A stretch of DNA of 64,000 nt from Haliea sp. Its GTDB lineage: Bacteria > Pseudomonadota > Gammaproteobacteria > Pseudomonadales > Halieaceae. Positions 52,146 to 63,096 of the stretch are shown piece by piece; position 1 is the first letter of the stretch; every line of letters starts with the position of its first letter. The stretch is taken from NCBI GenBank assembly GCA_016704305.1, contig JADJAL010000005.1:1-64000 (forward strand), written 5' to 3'. The notes below the pieces were generated by a model, which worked only from the letters and a program-made list of their open reading frames with translations, was not told the DNA's origin and made no database searches. The position numbers and the translations under genes were made by a program.

Positions 52146-54029
52146 GTGATAGCCTACGATCATCGCAATATGCGTTATCTCCCCTATAAAATGTTGAGTG
52201 CAGATCCCATACGCCACCAAGCAAAGATTCTCGTAGTGGACGATGATGACAATGTTCGCTTCCTAACGCGACAGTGTCTTGAAGCTGAGAACATGATCGT
52301 CGTGGAAGCCTCCAATGGATTCGAGGCTATTGATGTATTCGTGCGAGAACGGCCGGACCTCGTATTTATGGATGTCGAAATGCCAAGGATGACAGGGCTG
52401 GAGGCTTGCCAACGCATACGGGAATTGCCGCAAGGCGAGTCGATCCCCATCATGATCGTGACCGGATCGGATGACCGTCAGTCCATAGACCAGGGTTTCG
52501 AAGCAGGAGCGACGCAGTACCGAACCAAGCCTGTAAATTGGTCGCTGCTGGGGCGCGATGTGCAGTACATGCTGCGCGCGAGCAGTGCGTTTAACTCCTT
52601 AAAGCGACAAGAAGATCGCCTGCGTTATCTGGCTTATTACGATCCGCTGACCAGCCTCCCCAATAGACGCAGTTTTAATGAGCAGTTGAACAGGCTTCTG
52701 AAGCGCAGTCAGCGACACAATACAACAGCTGCACTCCTGTTCATTGACCTTGACCATTTCAAAAGAATCAATGACTCAATAGGGCATGCCCGCGGAGACA
52801 GCCTGCTGGTCGAAATAGCCAAGCGACTCACCATGGAATTGAGAGAGGAAGATGCGGTTAATTACTTTTCCGAAAGCAGTGCAGCAGATGAAGAAATAGG
52901 CGATGGCGCCACCGAAATCGCCAGATTGGGAGGAGACGAGTTCACGGTTGTCTTATCTGATGTTTCAGACATCGCGGATATTGAAAAAGTAGCGCGGCGA
53001 ATCCTTAACAGTCTTTCCGAGCCGATCGCCCTGCAATCACATAACCCGGTGGTGACACCCAGTATCGGCATTGCACTCTATCCTCAGGATGGCAGTGATC
53101 CCGATACATTGATTCGCAATGCCGACACAGCCATGTATGTTGCTAAGGCGGAGGGTCGAGCCTGTTTTCGATTTTATAACGAGGATATGAACTCCAGGGC
53201 ATTCGAGCAACTCAAGATGGAAGAGGAATTGCGCGATGCCATGCGCAATCACGAGCTGGAATTGCGCTACCAGCCTCAGGTGGATTCGCAATCTGGTGAA
53301 GTGGTCAGCATGGAGGCTTTAGTGCGCTGGAAGCATCCTACGCGTGGAATGGTCTCTCCGCAGGAATTTATCCCTGTGGCGGAAAGCACCGGGCAAATCA
53401 TAGAGTTGGGAGAGTGGGTGATGAGCGAGGTCGCTCGTCACTGCCTGTATTGGGATACTCTAGGCCTGAAACCATTCCGTGTTTGCGTCAACATCTCGCC
53501 GCTGCAGTTTAACCAAAGCAATTTGCCTGCGTGGGTCGCGGAATTTCTCGAACAGTCCGGGCTGCCGCCAGAGCGCCTCGAACTGGAGCTCACGGAAAGC
53601 GCCATTATGAATGACGCCGAGACCAATATCGCAAAACTACGTGCATTGAAAGATCTCGGTGTGGATCTTGCGGTCGATGACTTTGGTACTGGCTATTCTT
53701 CGTTAAGCTACCTCAAGCGATTTCCGATCAATACCCTGAAGATTGATCATAGTTTTATCTCCGATCTTGACACTCCGGATGGCGCGGCGATTGTCGATGC
53801 CATATTGGCGCTGGCAAAATCGCTCAAACTGCGGGTAATCGCGGAAGGGATAGAGAACGAGTACCAATTGGAGTACCTCGTCAGGAAGGGATGTGATCTG
53901 CTGCAAGGTTTTTTCTTCGCTCGTCCAATCTATCCGGAAGATGTTCCGAACATGCTTCATGCAAATTTTTCTGCTGAAATTCAAGAAGTGATTGGCGGCG
54001 GAATCGGAGAAGAACGCTATCGCCGATGA
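52146..54029 (+). CDS. Response regulator with GGDEF and EAL domains
   Basis: The protein has up to 627 residues (GTG 52146; ATG 52191 would remove 15). The receiver is intact: ILVVDDDDNVRFLTRQCLEA, phosphoacceptor in LVFMDVEMPRMTG near residue 77, Thr and Lys in MIVTGSD and RTKPVNW. GGDEF (ARLGGDEFTVVL near residue 260) has an insertion before it (FSESSAADEEIGD) and no RxxD inhibitory site. EAL motifs MEALVRWKHP, ELELTESAIM and AVDDFGTGYSSL are intact. It would respond to a sensor kinase and make or degrade c-di-GMP. Its stop overlaps the start of the subtilase gene by 4 bp. Confidence 0.93.
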   Translation: MIAYDHRNMRYLPYKMLSADPIRHQAKILVVDDDDNVRFLTRQCLEAENMIVVEASNGFEAIDVFVRERPDLVFMDVEMPRMTGLEACQRIRELPQGESIPIMIVTGSDDRQSIDQGFEAGATQYRTKPVNWSLLGRDVQYMLRASSAFNSLKRQEDRLRYLAYYDPLTSLPNRRSFNEQLNRLLKRSQRHNTTAALLFIDLDHFKRINDSIGHARGDSLLVEIAKRLTMELREEDAVNYFSESSAADEEIGDGATEIARLGGDEFTVVLSDVSDIADIEKVARRILNSLSEPIALQSHNPVVTPSIGIALYPQDGSDPDTLIRNADTAMYVAKAEGRACFRFYNEDMNSRAFEQLKMEEELRDAMRNHELELRYQPQVDSQSGEVVSMEALVRWKHPTRGMVSPQEFIPVAESTGQIIELGEWVMSEVARHCLYWDTLGLKPFRVCVNISPLQFNQSNLPAWVAEFLEQSGLPPERLELELTESAIMNDAETNIAKLRALKDLGVDLAVDDFGTGYSSLSYLKRFPINTLKIDHSFISDLDTPDGAAIVDAILALAKSLKLRVIAEGIENEYQLEYLVRKGCDLLQGFFFARPIYPEDVPNMLHANFSAEIQEVIGGGIGEERYRR

Positions 54030-56046
54030 AGTATTGCATGCGAACAGCTTCGCTGTGGTTTTGTCTATCCTTATGTTTTCCTGCGCTGGCTGCTGAGCCA
54101 GACCCGTTACTCGTGCTATTGCAAGGTTCGTCCAGTGCCGAGATAGCCAGCTTGGTTGATCAAGTTGGGGGGACGGTAACGCACGATCTTCATTTGATTA
54201 ACGCAGTCGGTGCGAATCTGAGCCGTCAGCAATTGCGCAAGGTCCTGAAGTCGCCACTGATCGAGCGGCACATTGACGATCTTTCTGATACAAGGCTACC
54301 CGAGGATCACCCGGAGGAGGAAGGAAGCTGCCGGGTCAGAGGCCATATCGAGCTGGAAGTGACGTCAAGTGGCATCGTATGGCCGTTGTACAACAAGAAG
54401 TCAGTCCCAGCGTTTCTGGAGAGCCTGGAGCTCGAATGGCCGCTAGCGCTTGGGGCGGTGACGTCAATTTCCTTCGGGGACCTTGTGATTGCTCCGGCGC
54501 TCTACCGCGATGGCGCATCGGGATCTCTGAAGATAGATTTTCCGCCAGCGAGGAGACCAGTGGTGGTCGACCGCGCAGACTTGCAGGTGAGCTTTCAGTC
54601 GTCACCATCCGAACGCACTGATCCCCCCGTCAGGCAAAGCGATTTCACTCTGAAGGCGAGTTTTTCCGGTAACTGCAACACCGAACTTGTGCCGGGGTAC
54701 GAGAACAATCATGGCGATTTTTATTATAACTACGTGGGCGGCGTAGACGCCCTGCATCGCCAGGGAATCACTGGCAAAGGCGTGACAGTTGCGGTAGTGG
54801 ATTCCGGTTGTGGGAGCATGAAGCATTAATCAAGGATACCGAGGGTAAAACTCGGTTGATCGCCAGATATGACGCGCTTACCGATGTTGTCGATCATGAA
54901 GTAGTTGATGAAAGTGGACATGGAACCCACATGGCAAGCATCATTGCCCACAGTGGCGAAACGACTAGAGACGGCGGACCCACGGGCACATACAAAGGCG
55001 TTGCGCCAGATGTTGGCTTGGTTGCGGTGAAGGTGCTGGATAGGGAGGGATTTGCGCACGTACTCGAAATCGTGCGCGCCATACAATGGGTTGTTGATAA
55101 TCGCGAAAAATATAACATCCGCGTGCTCAATCTTTCGTTTGCGCAAAAGCCCCGATGGCCTTATTGGGAAGACCCGGTTAATCAAGCGGCAATGCGGGCT
55201 TGGGCGGCGGGCATAGCGGTAGTGGCTGCCGCTGGGAACGATGGGCCAGATCCGGAAACCATAGGTTCACCTGGTAATCTGCCATACCTTATTACCGTGG
55301 GAGCCGTGACAGATTCCTGGACCCCGGATACTCGCGACGATGACTATATCCCCGATTTTTCCTCCCGTGGTCCTACTCCCAGCGGGCACGTCAAGCCGGA
55401 TGTGGTGGCGCTCGGAGGCCATATGACAGGCCTTATTCACCCTGAGTCTGCCATCGCCCTTGAGCAACCAGAGGACATACTTCGAACGGGAGAGTTTGTC
55501 TCAACAGGATCCTCCCAAGCCAGCGCATTCGTTACCGGAATCCTCGCTCTCTTGATACAGTTGGAACCGGATCTCACCCCCGATGACCTCAAGTGCAAGT
55601 TAATCAGCAGTGCCGAGCCCGCTATCAATCGAAATGGAAAGCTCGCCTATAGCCCGTTTCAGCAGGGTTATGGATATGTGACCGCCACCCGTGCGGTTAC
55701 CTTGGGCCAAAGAGGATGCGGAAACACTGATTTTGACTTACACGCGGAATTGGAAAGCGCCCAGCATTTCTTGGGTCCCGCAATTGTTGATGATGAAGGT
55801 GGCCCGACGCTGCCAGGACTTCAATCGATTCTTTCGTCCGTGCCTAGCAATAAAGGTATGAGTAAAACTCGCAAATGGGGTGTCAAAGACCACATAGAAA
55901 GACCGAATGGCAAGTTTAGTGACAAATCCTCGCCCAGCACGCCACCCATTGATTGGATGGCTCTCTATCTGCAAGAAAGGGATGTCATCGAAAACCTCTC
56001 TCGTCCAACACCCTGTCAATCCGCCCCGAGCTCACCGCCTTGTTAG
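54026..56046 (+). pseudogene. Subtilase (S8) serine protease, frameshifted
   Basis: A signal peptide (SLWFCLSLCFPALAAEP) is followed by a pro-region of about 200 residues. The catalytic domain has Asp in VAVVDSG (end of frame one), His in DESGHGTHMASIIAH and Ser in STGSSQASAFVTGILAL. The frames meet near 54814: frame one ends VVDSGCGSMKH, frame two continues LWEHEALIKDTEGKTRLI. One additional T after GGT restores VVDSGLWEHEALI. The total is about 673 residues. The C-terminal 120 residues, after the TLGQRG segment, are unlike known domains. It is exported and translationally coupled to the c-di-GMP response regulator (ATGA overlap), which suggests surface or biofilm-related proteolysis. Confidence 0.86.
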
Positions 56047-56065
56047 TTTCCGGCGAATGACCCTA

Positions 56066-56096
56066 CGGGGTTAGCAGTTCGCTAGCCCCGCTTGTT
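56066..56096 (+). terminator. Putative terminator after the subtilase gene
   Basis: CGGGGTTAGC (56066-56075) and GCTAGCCCCG (56081-56090) pair over 10 bp with one mismatch and a five-base loop, followed by CTTGTT. It lies 20 bp after the stop codon, an ideal position for the end of the c-di-GMP/protease operon. The T-rich tail is weak. Confidence 0.5.
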
Positions 56097-56344
56097 ACGC
56101 ACATCTCTTATCCTGCACCTGAGAAGGACGGCGTCTGCTTTACCCTCTCGCCCATATTCTGTCGCTTCACAATGCGGCTGCCCCAAAATGGGTATGTGGG
56201 CACCTATTTTTCGTCAATGGTACCTCGTATAAATGTGTCAAGAGTCATCACTAAAATGTGTGATGTAGGTTGTCTTGGAAAGCCGTTTTTGCTGAACAAC
56301 TCACATCACATTACATATGTACGTCAGAAGACGGGAGCGAAAGT

Positions 56345-56914
56345 ATGAAGGGTATGAAAGCGTTAGGGTGTGTAGGGATAGTAGGGAGCTGCGCTCGCAT
56401 TTTCCTCAAATTCTTTGACTCTCGCAGAGACTTCGCTGAAGACGAGTATAATCGGCACGGAAAAGCCGGGAATGTGGTGCACATGGTTAATAGTGCTTTA
56501 GCATCAGATCAGCGCTATTCTTCTAGCGTCCCGGTAGGCTACAAGTGGCGCCAGTCGACTTCCGATATGGGCGTTTCTACTGATCCACTGAGACCTCTGG
56601 CAGGGTACAAGTGCAGCGCACCGCAGAGCAGGCGGCAGCAGGGGAGCAGCACGAACAGGCTGGCAGCAAGTGGGGCCGCAGCAGCACCGCAGAGCAGGCT
56701 GGCAGCAAGTGGGGCCGCAGCAGCACCGCAGAGCAGGCTGGCAGGGGCCGCAGCAGCACCGCAGAGCAGGCTGGCAGCAAGTGGGGCCCGCAGCAGCACC
56801 GCAGAGCAGGCTGGCAGCAAGTGGGGCCGCAGCAGCACCGCAGAGCAGGCTGGCAGCAAGTGGGGTCGCAGCAGCACCGCAGAGCAGGCTGGCAGCAAGT
56901 GGGGTCGCAGCTAA
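56345..56914 (+). CDS. Hypothetical open frame ending in the tandem repeat array
   Basis: The frame starts with ATG 56345 (MKGMKALGCVGIVGSCARIF) after a reasonable GGGAG ribosome-binding site and stays open for 189 codons. The first 95 residues show no recognisable domain. The last 90 are translated from the 39-bp repeats (LAASGAAAAPQSR in this frame). The repeats are open in several frames on both strands, so openness there is not evidence for coding, and an extra C in the third unit shifts the frame. I consider a real protein possible but unproven. Confidence 0.25.
   Translation: MKGMKALGCVGIVGSCARIFLKFFDSRRDFAEDEYNRHGKAGNVVHMVNSALASDQRYSSSVPVGYKWRQSTSDMGVSTDPLRPLAGYKCSAPQSRRQQGSSTNRLAASGAAAAPQSRLAASGAAAAPQSRLAGAAAAPQSRLAASGARSSTAEQAGSKWGRSSTAEQAGSKWGRSSTAEQAGSKWGRS
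56678..56906 (+). repeat. 39-bp tandem repeat array (six units)
   Basis: Six adjacent units begin at 56678, 56717, 56750, 56790, 56829 and 56868. Four are exactly 39 bp; the second is 33 bp (missing 6 bp around CAAGTG) and the third 40 bp (one extra C in GGGGCCC). The last two carry T instead of C in GGGGTC. The unit begins GCAGCAGCACCGCAGAGCAG and ends CAAGTGGGGCC. A degenerate copy precedes it (56618-56677). A length of 13 codons would encode RSSTAEQAGSKWG in one frame. It is a minisatellite; there are no spacers, so it is not CRISPR. Confidence 0.92.
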
Positions 56915-57266
56915 TAGTAGGCAGTAAAGTGGGGTATCCAGGGATTCTGTCTAGGTCTGCGGGCGGGTTAGGGGAGCGTTGATCTGTGTATTAGGCAGCT
57001 CTCCGTGGCAATGGAACAGACTTGTAAGAGTGATCTGAAATGCCCTTCAAGCCTCGCGTCGGCTGCATTGGGCGGAAGACGAAGGAAGACCTGTTGATTA
57101 TTTGAAGAGTATTTAAGAAAGATCTGACAGGTATCGGTTTAAAGTAGGCAGTTACCGTCAGGGTATTATTAACTGTTCGTTCCAGACCCTTCCCATCTAG
57201 CAAAGTAGCCATCGGCGTCCTGCTGCCGGAGCACATTTTGGCCCGTAGAGGTCGTAGATTGTTGTA
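56915..57266. other. Stretch without recognisable genes
   Basis: This 352-bp region lies between the tandem repeats and the IS3 remnant. It shows no long open frame with family features, no tRNA-like fold and no clear hairpins. Its composition is intermediate between the GC-rich left part and the AT-rich kinase gene. It is probably the debris of insertion events. Confidence 0.4.
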
Positions 57267-57401
57267 CTAACCCAGCCAACTGTAGTAGTAGGTGGCGTCA
57301 AAAACGCCGTTTTCACGACAGACTTCTGTAACCGCTCTGCCACCTTCAACCTCTTTCAGCATCTTCACAATCTGGGACTCTGTGAATCATGATTTGCGCA
57401 T
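57267..57401 (-). pseudogene. IS3-family OrfA transposase remnant
   Basis: From ATG 57401, after AGGAGAG, the frame reads MRKS-stop-FTESQIVKMLKEV, then EGGRAVTEVCRENGVFDATYY and a stop at 57267-57269. This matches the N-terminal HTH region of IS3-group OrfA proteins (RxSRFTESQIVxxLKEAExG). TGA replaces the usual Arg codon at position 5, and the protein is cut after 43 codons, so it is dead. Just upstream on this strand (57402-57478) the sequence TGTAAGTACCCCCTGAA probably belongs to the element's terminal repeat. Confidence 0.75.
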
Positions 57402-57680
57402 TGTGGCTCTCCTTGCCTTAGTGATTATGGCCGAGAACTCTAATTTAGCGCGGGACTAATTCAGGGGGTACTTACAGGCCTTGCATACTTAATAAGATAG
57501 TCGGTAATCCCAGGCCAATAACAAGAACGGTTACTACTATTGTCAAGAAATGGACCTTTTTCTATAAATTATTGGCTTCCATTTTAGTAAATCAACAAGT
57601 TACAGTTGTTGTCCATAGTTTTGGTTGGAAAACTGCAAATCCTGCATACCAGGAAAAGGGCACAGCTACAGTTGGAAATA

Positions 57681-60600
57681 ATGTCCAATCAATATCGCAG
57701 AGCTATCATAGTCAGGGGAATGCTCGCAGCACTTTTGACGTTTCAAGTGACCGGTGTCTGTAGTGCGGATCTGGCATTTGTAAACTTCAATCTCGATAGT
57801 TCAGATATTTCTGAAAAGTTGACCCAACAAACCGTGGGCCAAACTTTTCAGGATTCAAGAGGAATGGTCTGGTTCGTTTCACAAGAAGGATTAAACCGAT
57901 TCAATGGTCACGAATTAGAAAATTATAGATTCTCCTCAAACGATCCGAATTCAATTCCAGCCAGCGTAATAACTCAAATTGTCGAAGATGTTGACGGTAC
58001 CCTATGGTTATCCACATTGGGTGGTGGACTAGCTTTTTACAACGCAATTTCTAATGACTTTGATGCGATTTATGCCGACCCTAGTGATAAAAATACACCC
58101 CAGTCGAATGATATTCAAACTGTCTTCTGTGACAAAGACGGAATACTGTGGCTCGGCTACGCAAACGGATTCAGTTCATTTAATCCGCGTAATCGATCTT
58201 TTCATCACTATGTATCTGGATCCAACGGAGTTCCATTTACAGGGGATGTAAAGGATTTTACACAAACTCTCGACGGAGCGATTTGGGTTGCAACGGAGTC
58301 CCATGGGATGCTTCGGTTAGAACCATCAACAGGAAAAATAGATTCGATTACACACATAGCAGAGAACTCCGACAGCATTGTTACAGGCAGGCTGTACAGG
58401 CTCATTACTGACATGAATGGAAACATCTGGATTTCTTCAGACAACGGGGGAGTTAGCAGATACAACCCAACTGCCAATGTAGCCACAAATTTTACTCATT
58501 CCGAACTGGATCGTAGCTCAATTTCATCCAACCAAACATCAGACATCTTCGAAGATAAAAATGGAGATATATGGATTGCGACGTCAGAGGGATTGAATTT
58601 ATTCGTACCAGAAACAAATAGTTTTATACACTACAACAGCCAAAACACAGATATTCCCAACGATGCGATAACTAGTATAAATCAGACTCGTGAGGGCGAA
58701 TATTGGGTCGGAACCCGATCGGGGCTCACCTCAGGGATGAGGACAAACTTTCAAAAATTTAACCAGGCAACAAGCAATCTCTCTAATGAATCTGTAAACG
58801 CATTTGCTGAAACCGCTGATGGCACTCTTTGGGTAGGAACGGATGATGGCTTGAACAAACTTCGTCCCCGAAGCGCTTCATTTGAATGGATAAACGGATC
58901 AACCCAGCCAGCTATATCCAGCCCAATTGTGATGAGCTTGTATAGCGACGAGGATACTTTATGGATCGGCACTTATAACGGCGGCCTAAACAAGTTAGAT
59001 GTTAAGCGAAATGAGGTTTCGGTCTATAAACACAATCCATTAGACAAAATCAGCATCGGTGCCAATGGCATAACTTCAATACTTAGGTTATCGACGGGCC
59101 AGTTATTGATAGGCACATATGGCGGTGGATTGAGTATTTATTCTGAAAGCGACGGACATTTTCTTAACTTAAAGAGCGACCGTAAAGACCAATCTACAAT
59201 TAGTAATGATATGGTGCTCGCTCTGTATGAAGACTCAATCGGCTTTGTTTGGGTTGGTACAGAGAACGGCTTAAATCGATTCCACCCAGATACTAATAAG
59301 TTTGAGAGGTACTACACCGCAAGAGGAATTCCAAATAGTTTGTCTAGCAATGTAGTTTGGAGCTTTTTTGAGGACGCAGACCATAATCTATGGATTGGTA
59401 CTCTAGGCGGTGGACTTAACCGGTGGCCGCTTCAAGACCGGCAGGAATCGAAGCCAAATTTCATCCATTATTCAGACAATATCTCGCTTCCAAGTTTGAA
59501 TATTTATGGTATCCACGGTGACAGCAGCGGTCGATTGTGGGTTTCGCACAGCAAAGGTATTACAAGCATAGATCCTTTAACTCTGGTGTCGTATCAGTAC
59601 GGTATAAAAGACGGATTGCAGTCAACAGAATTTAACTTAGGAGCATCCTATAAATCTAAGAGTGGCATGATGTTTTTTGGAGGGATAAGAGGGTTCAACG
59701 CCATCAATCCTGACTTGGTTTCATCTGATAGAATTCCACCACAGGTTGCAATCTCCCAAATAAAAGTTATGAACGAACGCCGCGAATTTGATGCGCCTTA
59801 TCACGCTCTTGAATCAATTGAGCTAAGCTACCAAGACAGAATGTTGTCGGTGGAGTTTTTTGCTGCTGATTATTCGAACCCTGAGCTCGTAAACTACGCA
59901 TATAAACTTGAAGGCATAAATCCAGATTGGGTCGTGTCACCCGATGCAAGGATAGCATCGTTCACCACGCTACCTTCTGGAACCTATAATCTAAAACTGG
60001 CGGCGGCCACACCCGATGGGACCTGGAACTGGGACGCACTCAGTATACCCGTCGTAGTTGCTCCTCCACCTTGGCTCAGTCCGATAGCTTACGCCGCATA
60101 CACTGCGCTGGCTGGAGCTTTGATCGGGCTATATTTTTATCGCCAAGCTGAACTAACGCGAATTTCACTGCAGAGACAACGAGACTTGGAGCGCCGCGTA
60201 GAGGAACGGACGCGAGATCTCGATGAAGCAAGGAAAATAGCAGTTAAAGCGACAAAGGCTAAATCGGAATTTCTTGCAACTATGAGCCATGAAATACGCA
60301 CACCAATGCATGGAATAATAGGTATGACAGAACTACTTCTTCATACTCAGCTCAATGGACAACAACAGCAATTTGCACGCGCGGCACGCAAAAGTGGCGA
60401 GTCTTTACTTAATTTAATTAACGAAATCTTGGATTTCTCAAAAGTTGAAGCCTCCAAGGTTGAGCTAGAACACATAGGTTTCAATCTAACGGAGTTAATT
60501 GACGATATCTGCTATTTGCAAGGGGAACCCGCCGGTAGAAAAGGCCTGCAATTGAATAATATTTGTCATCCTTATACGCCCAGCATTCTGATGGGGGACC

Positions 60601-62177
60601 CAACCAAGATACGCCAGGTGGTAATGAATCTGGTTAGCAATTCGATCAAGTTCACATAGCGGGAATGTTAACATTCGTGTAGAGCCAAAATTTAATCCCT
60701 TAGTTGCAGGGAAAGCATTAGTACATATTTGTGTGGAAGACGATGGCATAGGAATGGATGAAGAAACGCAAAAACGCGTTTTTGAGCCGTTTACGCAAGC
60801 TGACACCAGCACCACTAGAGAGTATGGTGGTACCGGACTAGGTTTGACAATTTCTCGTCATTATATCGATATTATGGGTGGCGACATCACAATCCACTCG
60901 GCATTAGGCCACGGTACCAAAATTACGCTGTCTATCCCGCTGGAATTTGACCCACACTGCGAGCCTACAGCAAGCTCATTCGAATCTTTGACAGCTAGAA
61001 TACTCGCTTCAAATCTTGGCACATATCAGATGGTTTCAAGCCACCTGGCGCGATTGGGGGTGAATTCACTTCCAATTTCGGAGGAGGATTTAGTCGTCAC
61101 TTCAGATTGGGCTAACGACATCGTTGTTATTGACACCGATGGGAGAGAATCTCTTCAGACTTGGATTCGAGATTGCGTACCGTCAATACATGCATGTGCA
61201 TCTTTCTCATGCCGTTAATCGGCAGCGCGCCGAAAACTCCTTTTTCAGACTGGCCAACTATATCTAAACCCATCACTTCAAATGCGCTCTCTGAAGTGCT
61301 TAGTATTAATCTCGATTCACATAAGATTTTTAGGAATCCAGAAACTAAGAGATATAAAGCCAAGCCACTACATAAAAAGCAAATTCTAGTTGCAGAAGAC
61401 GTCCACACTAACCAACAAATTATCGTTGAAATTATACGTTTACTTGGACACGAAGTAGAAATCGCCAGCAATGGTCAAATCGCTGTCGAGAAATTTGTAG
61501 GTGGCGAATACTCACTTATATTTATGGACTGCCAAATGCCAGTTATGGACGGGTACACTGCTACGCGTAAAATTCGCAGAATTGAAATGGAACGAAATAG
61601 TCAGCGTGTACCTATAATCGCGCTGACTGCTGGTTCGAACAAGGACGACAAAGACCGTTGCCAGAATGCAGGTATGGATGGATATTTGACCAAACCGTTT
61701 TCGATAAACGATATTCAATCGAATATCGAGAAGCATATGCTTTCTGAATTTTCCAAGATTGATTCGGACCTTGGCATTGAATTAATCAATAGCGAAAAAG
61801 TAGATGACTGTAATGCAATCGCCACTGACTCAAAGATACTCGATCTCAGTGCAATAGATAATATTAGGGCGATTGAACGTCAAACCGGTAAGCAGTTATT
61901 GCCGGCCATTTTCGAAGGGTATGTCAAGCAAATGGAGGAGAAACTTAAGGATATTGAACGAAATGTTATTACCAAAGATGGAACTGCTTTATTTCGCACT
62001 GCCCACGCAATAAAGTCAATGAGTGCAAATATAGGTGCTGATAAAGTGAAAAAGATAAGCATCCTGATAGAGAAGAAAAGTAAAGCAAATGAATTTTCTG
62101 ATCTCGCAGAGGAGATAATTGCACTAGTTCAAGCTTACCATGAATTTTTAAAAGAATTTGACATAGTAATCGTCTGA
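57681..62177 (+). pseudogene. Giant hybrid sensor histidine kinase (propeller-type), two frameshifts
   Basis: The single protein of about 1,498 residues lies in three frames. ATG 57681 is followed by a signal sequence and a periplasmic two-propeller sensor with many Reg_prop repeats (GTLWLSTLGGGLAFYN, GNIWISSDNGGVSRYN, GTLWVGTDDGLNKL and others). Next come a Y_Y_Y domain, one membrane helix (IAYAAYTALAGALIGLYFY near residue 810), and HisKA with FLATMSHEIRTPMHG (His near residue 870). The HATPase domain is broken at TAG 60657-60659; it resumes as SGNVNIRVEP, DDGIGMD and YGGTGLGLTIS. A second break near 61190 precedes a receiver (LIFMDCQMPVMDG) and an Hpt domain (FRTAHAIKSMSANIG). The gene is visibly AT-richer than its neighbours, which suggests transfer. 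Confidence 0.85.
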
Positions 62178-62234
62178 AAACGAAGGAGATGTATGGCGCA
62201 GACGTCTCCCTGCGCTGATCTCAAAAGTGACAGC

Positions 62235-62968
62235 GCGGTGATTGGCGGATGATCGATGGCGGTCAGTGCTGGACCCCGGTCTATTCAATTTGTTTACCTC
62301 GGCCTGCATCGTGGTCAAAATTCGGCAGGCAAGCGGGTCATCAACAAGGCCTCCTGGCGCTGGGTGTCACATGGCGGGGCCAAGGATTGCTGGGCCTGTG
62401 GCTTACAGAATGAAGGCGCCAAGTTCTGGCTGGGTGTGCTTACGGGCTGCAGAATCGCGGCGTGAAAGACATCCTGATTGCCTGTGTGGATGGGCTCAGG
62501 GGTTTCCCGGCCGCTCAGCACCGCCTTCCCTCACGCCCAAATCCAACTCTGCATCGTTTCCGCCTCGTGGTCGTGCCGTGGAAGGGGTACAAAGTAGTCG
62601 CGGCTGCCTGAAGCGGATCTCCGGTCAGTCACCGAGGATGGGCGCTGCTGGCGCTGGAAATTCGCCGAACGCTGGGACGAAAAATACCCGATGATCAGCC
62701 GATCCTGGCGCAGCCGGCACCATCTGAACACCTTGTTTCAGTATCCGGGGCATTCGCGGGGCGATCTACCCACTAACGCCTGGGTCCCTGAACAGCGTGA
62801 TCCCGCAAGGCCGTCAACAAGCGCAAGCTCTTCCGCGGTGATTCAGCGTGAAGGTGGTGTATCTGGCAATCGGGGGGCATCAAAGAAATGGACGATGCCG
62901 ATCCGGGAGGGAAGCGCCTCAACCGGTTTTGGTGATCGACCGAAGACCGGCTGATCAACTATGTCTAA
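62235..62968 (+). pseudogene. IS256/mutator-family transposase, heavily decayed
   Basis: Fragments in different frames follow the order of IS256-type transposases: LALGVTWRGQGLLGLWLTE, NEGAKFWLGVLT, LQNRGVKDILIACVDGLRGF, then ALEIRRTLGRKIPDDQP, KKWTMPIRE and a C-terminal STEDRLINYV before TAA 62966-62968. At least five frameshifts or stops are needed to join them, and the N-terminal third is missing. The sequence GGTTACACAGATATTTTTAC after the stop resembles the right end of such elements. It borders the acquired kinase gene. Confidence 0.8.
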
Positions 62969-63096
62969 CTCAGGCGGTTACACAGATATTTTTACAGTCT
63001 CCTGAAAATGCGAGAGTTGTTGAGTTGACGGTGTAAATTCAAGAGGCTTTAAATTATTGAGACTGCAACTAAATCGTAACCGTCCAGCCATCACAC

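Noticed and set aside
56678..56906. Possible CRISPR array
   Set aside because: The units are directly adjacent without unique spacers and there is no cas gene; it is a tandem minisatellite.
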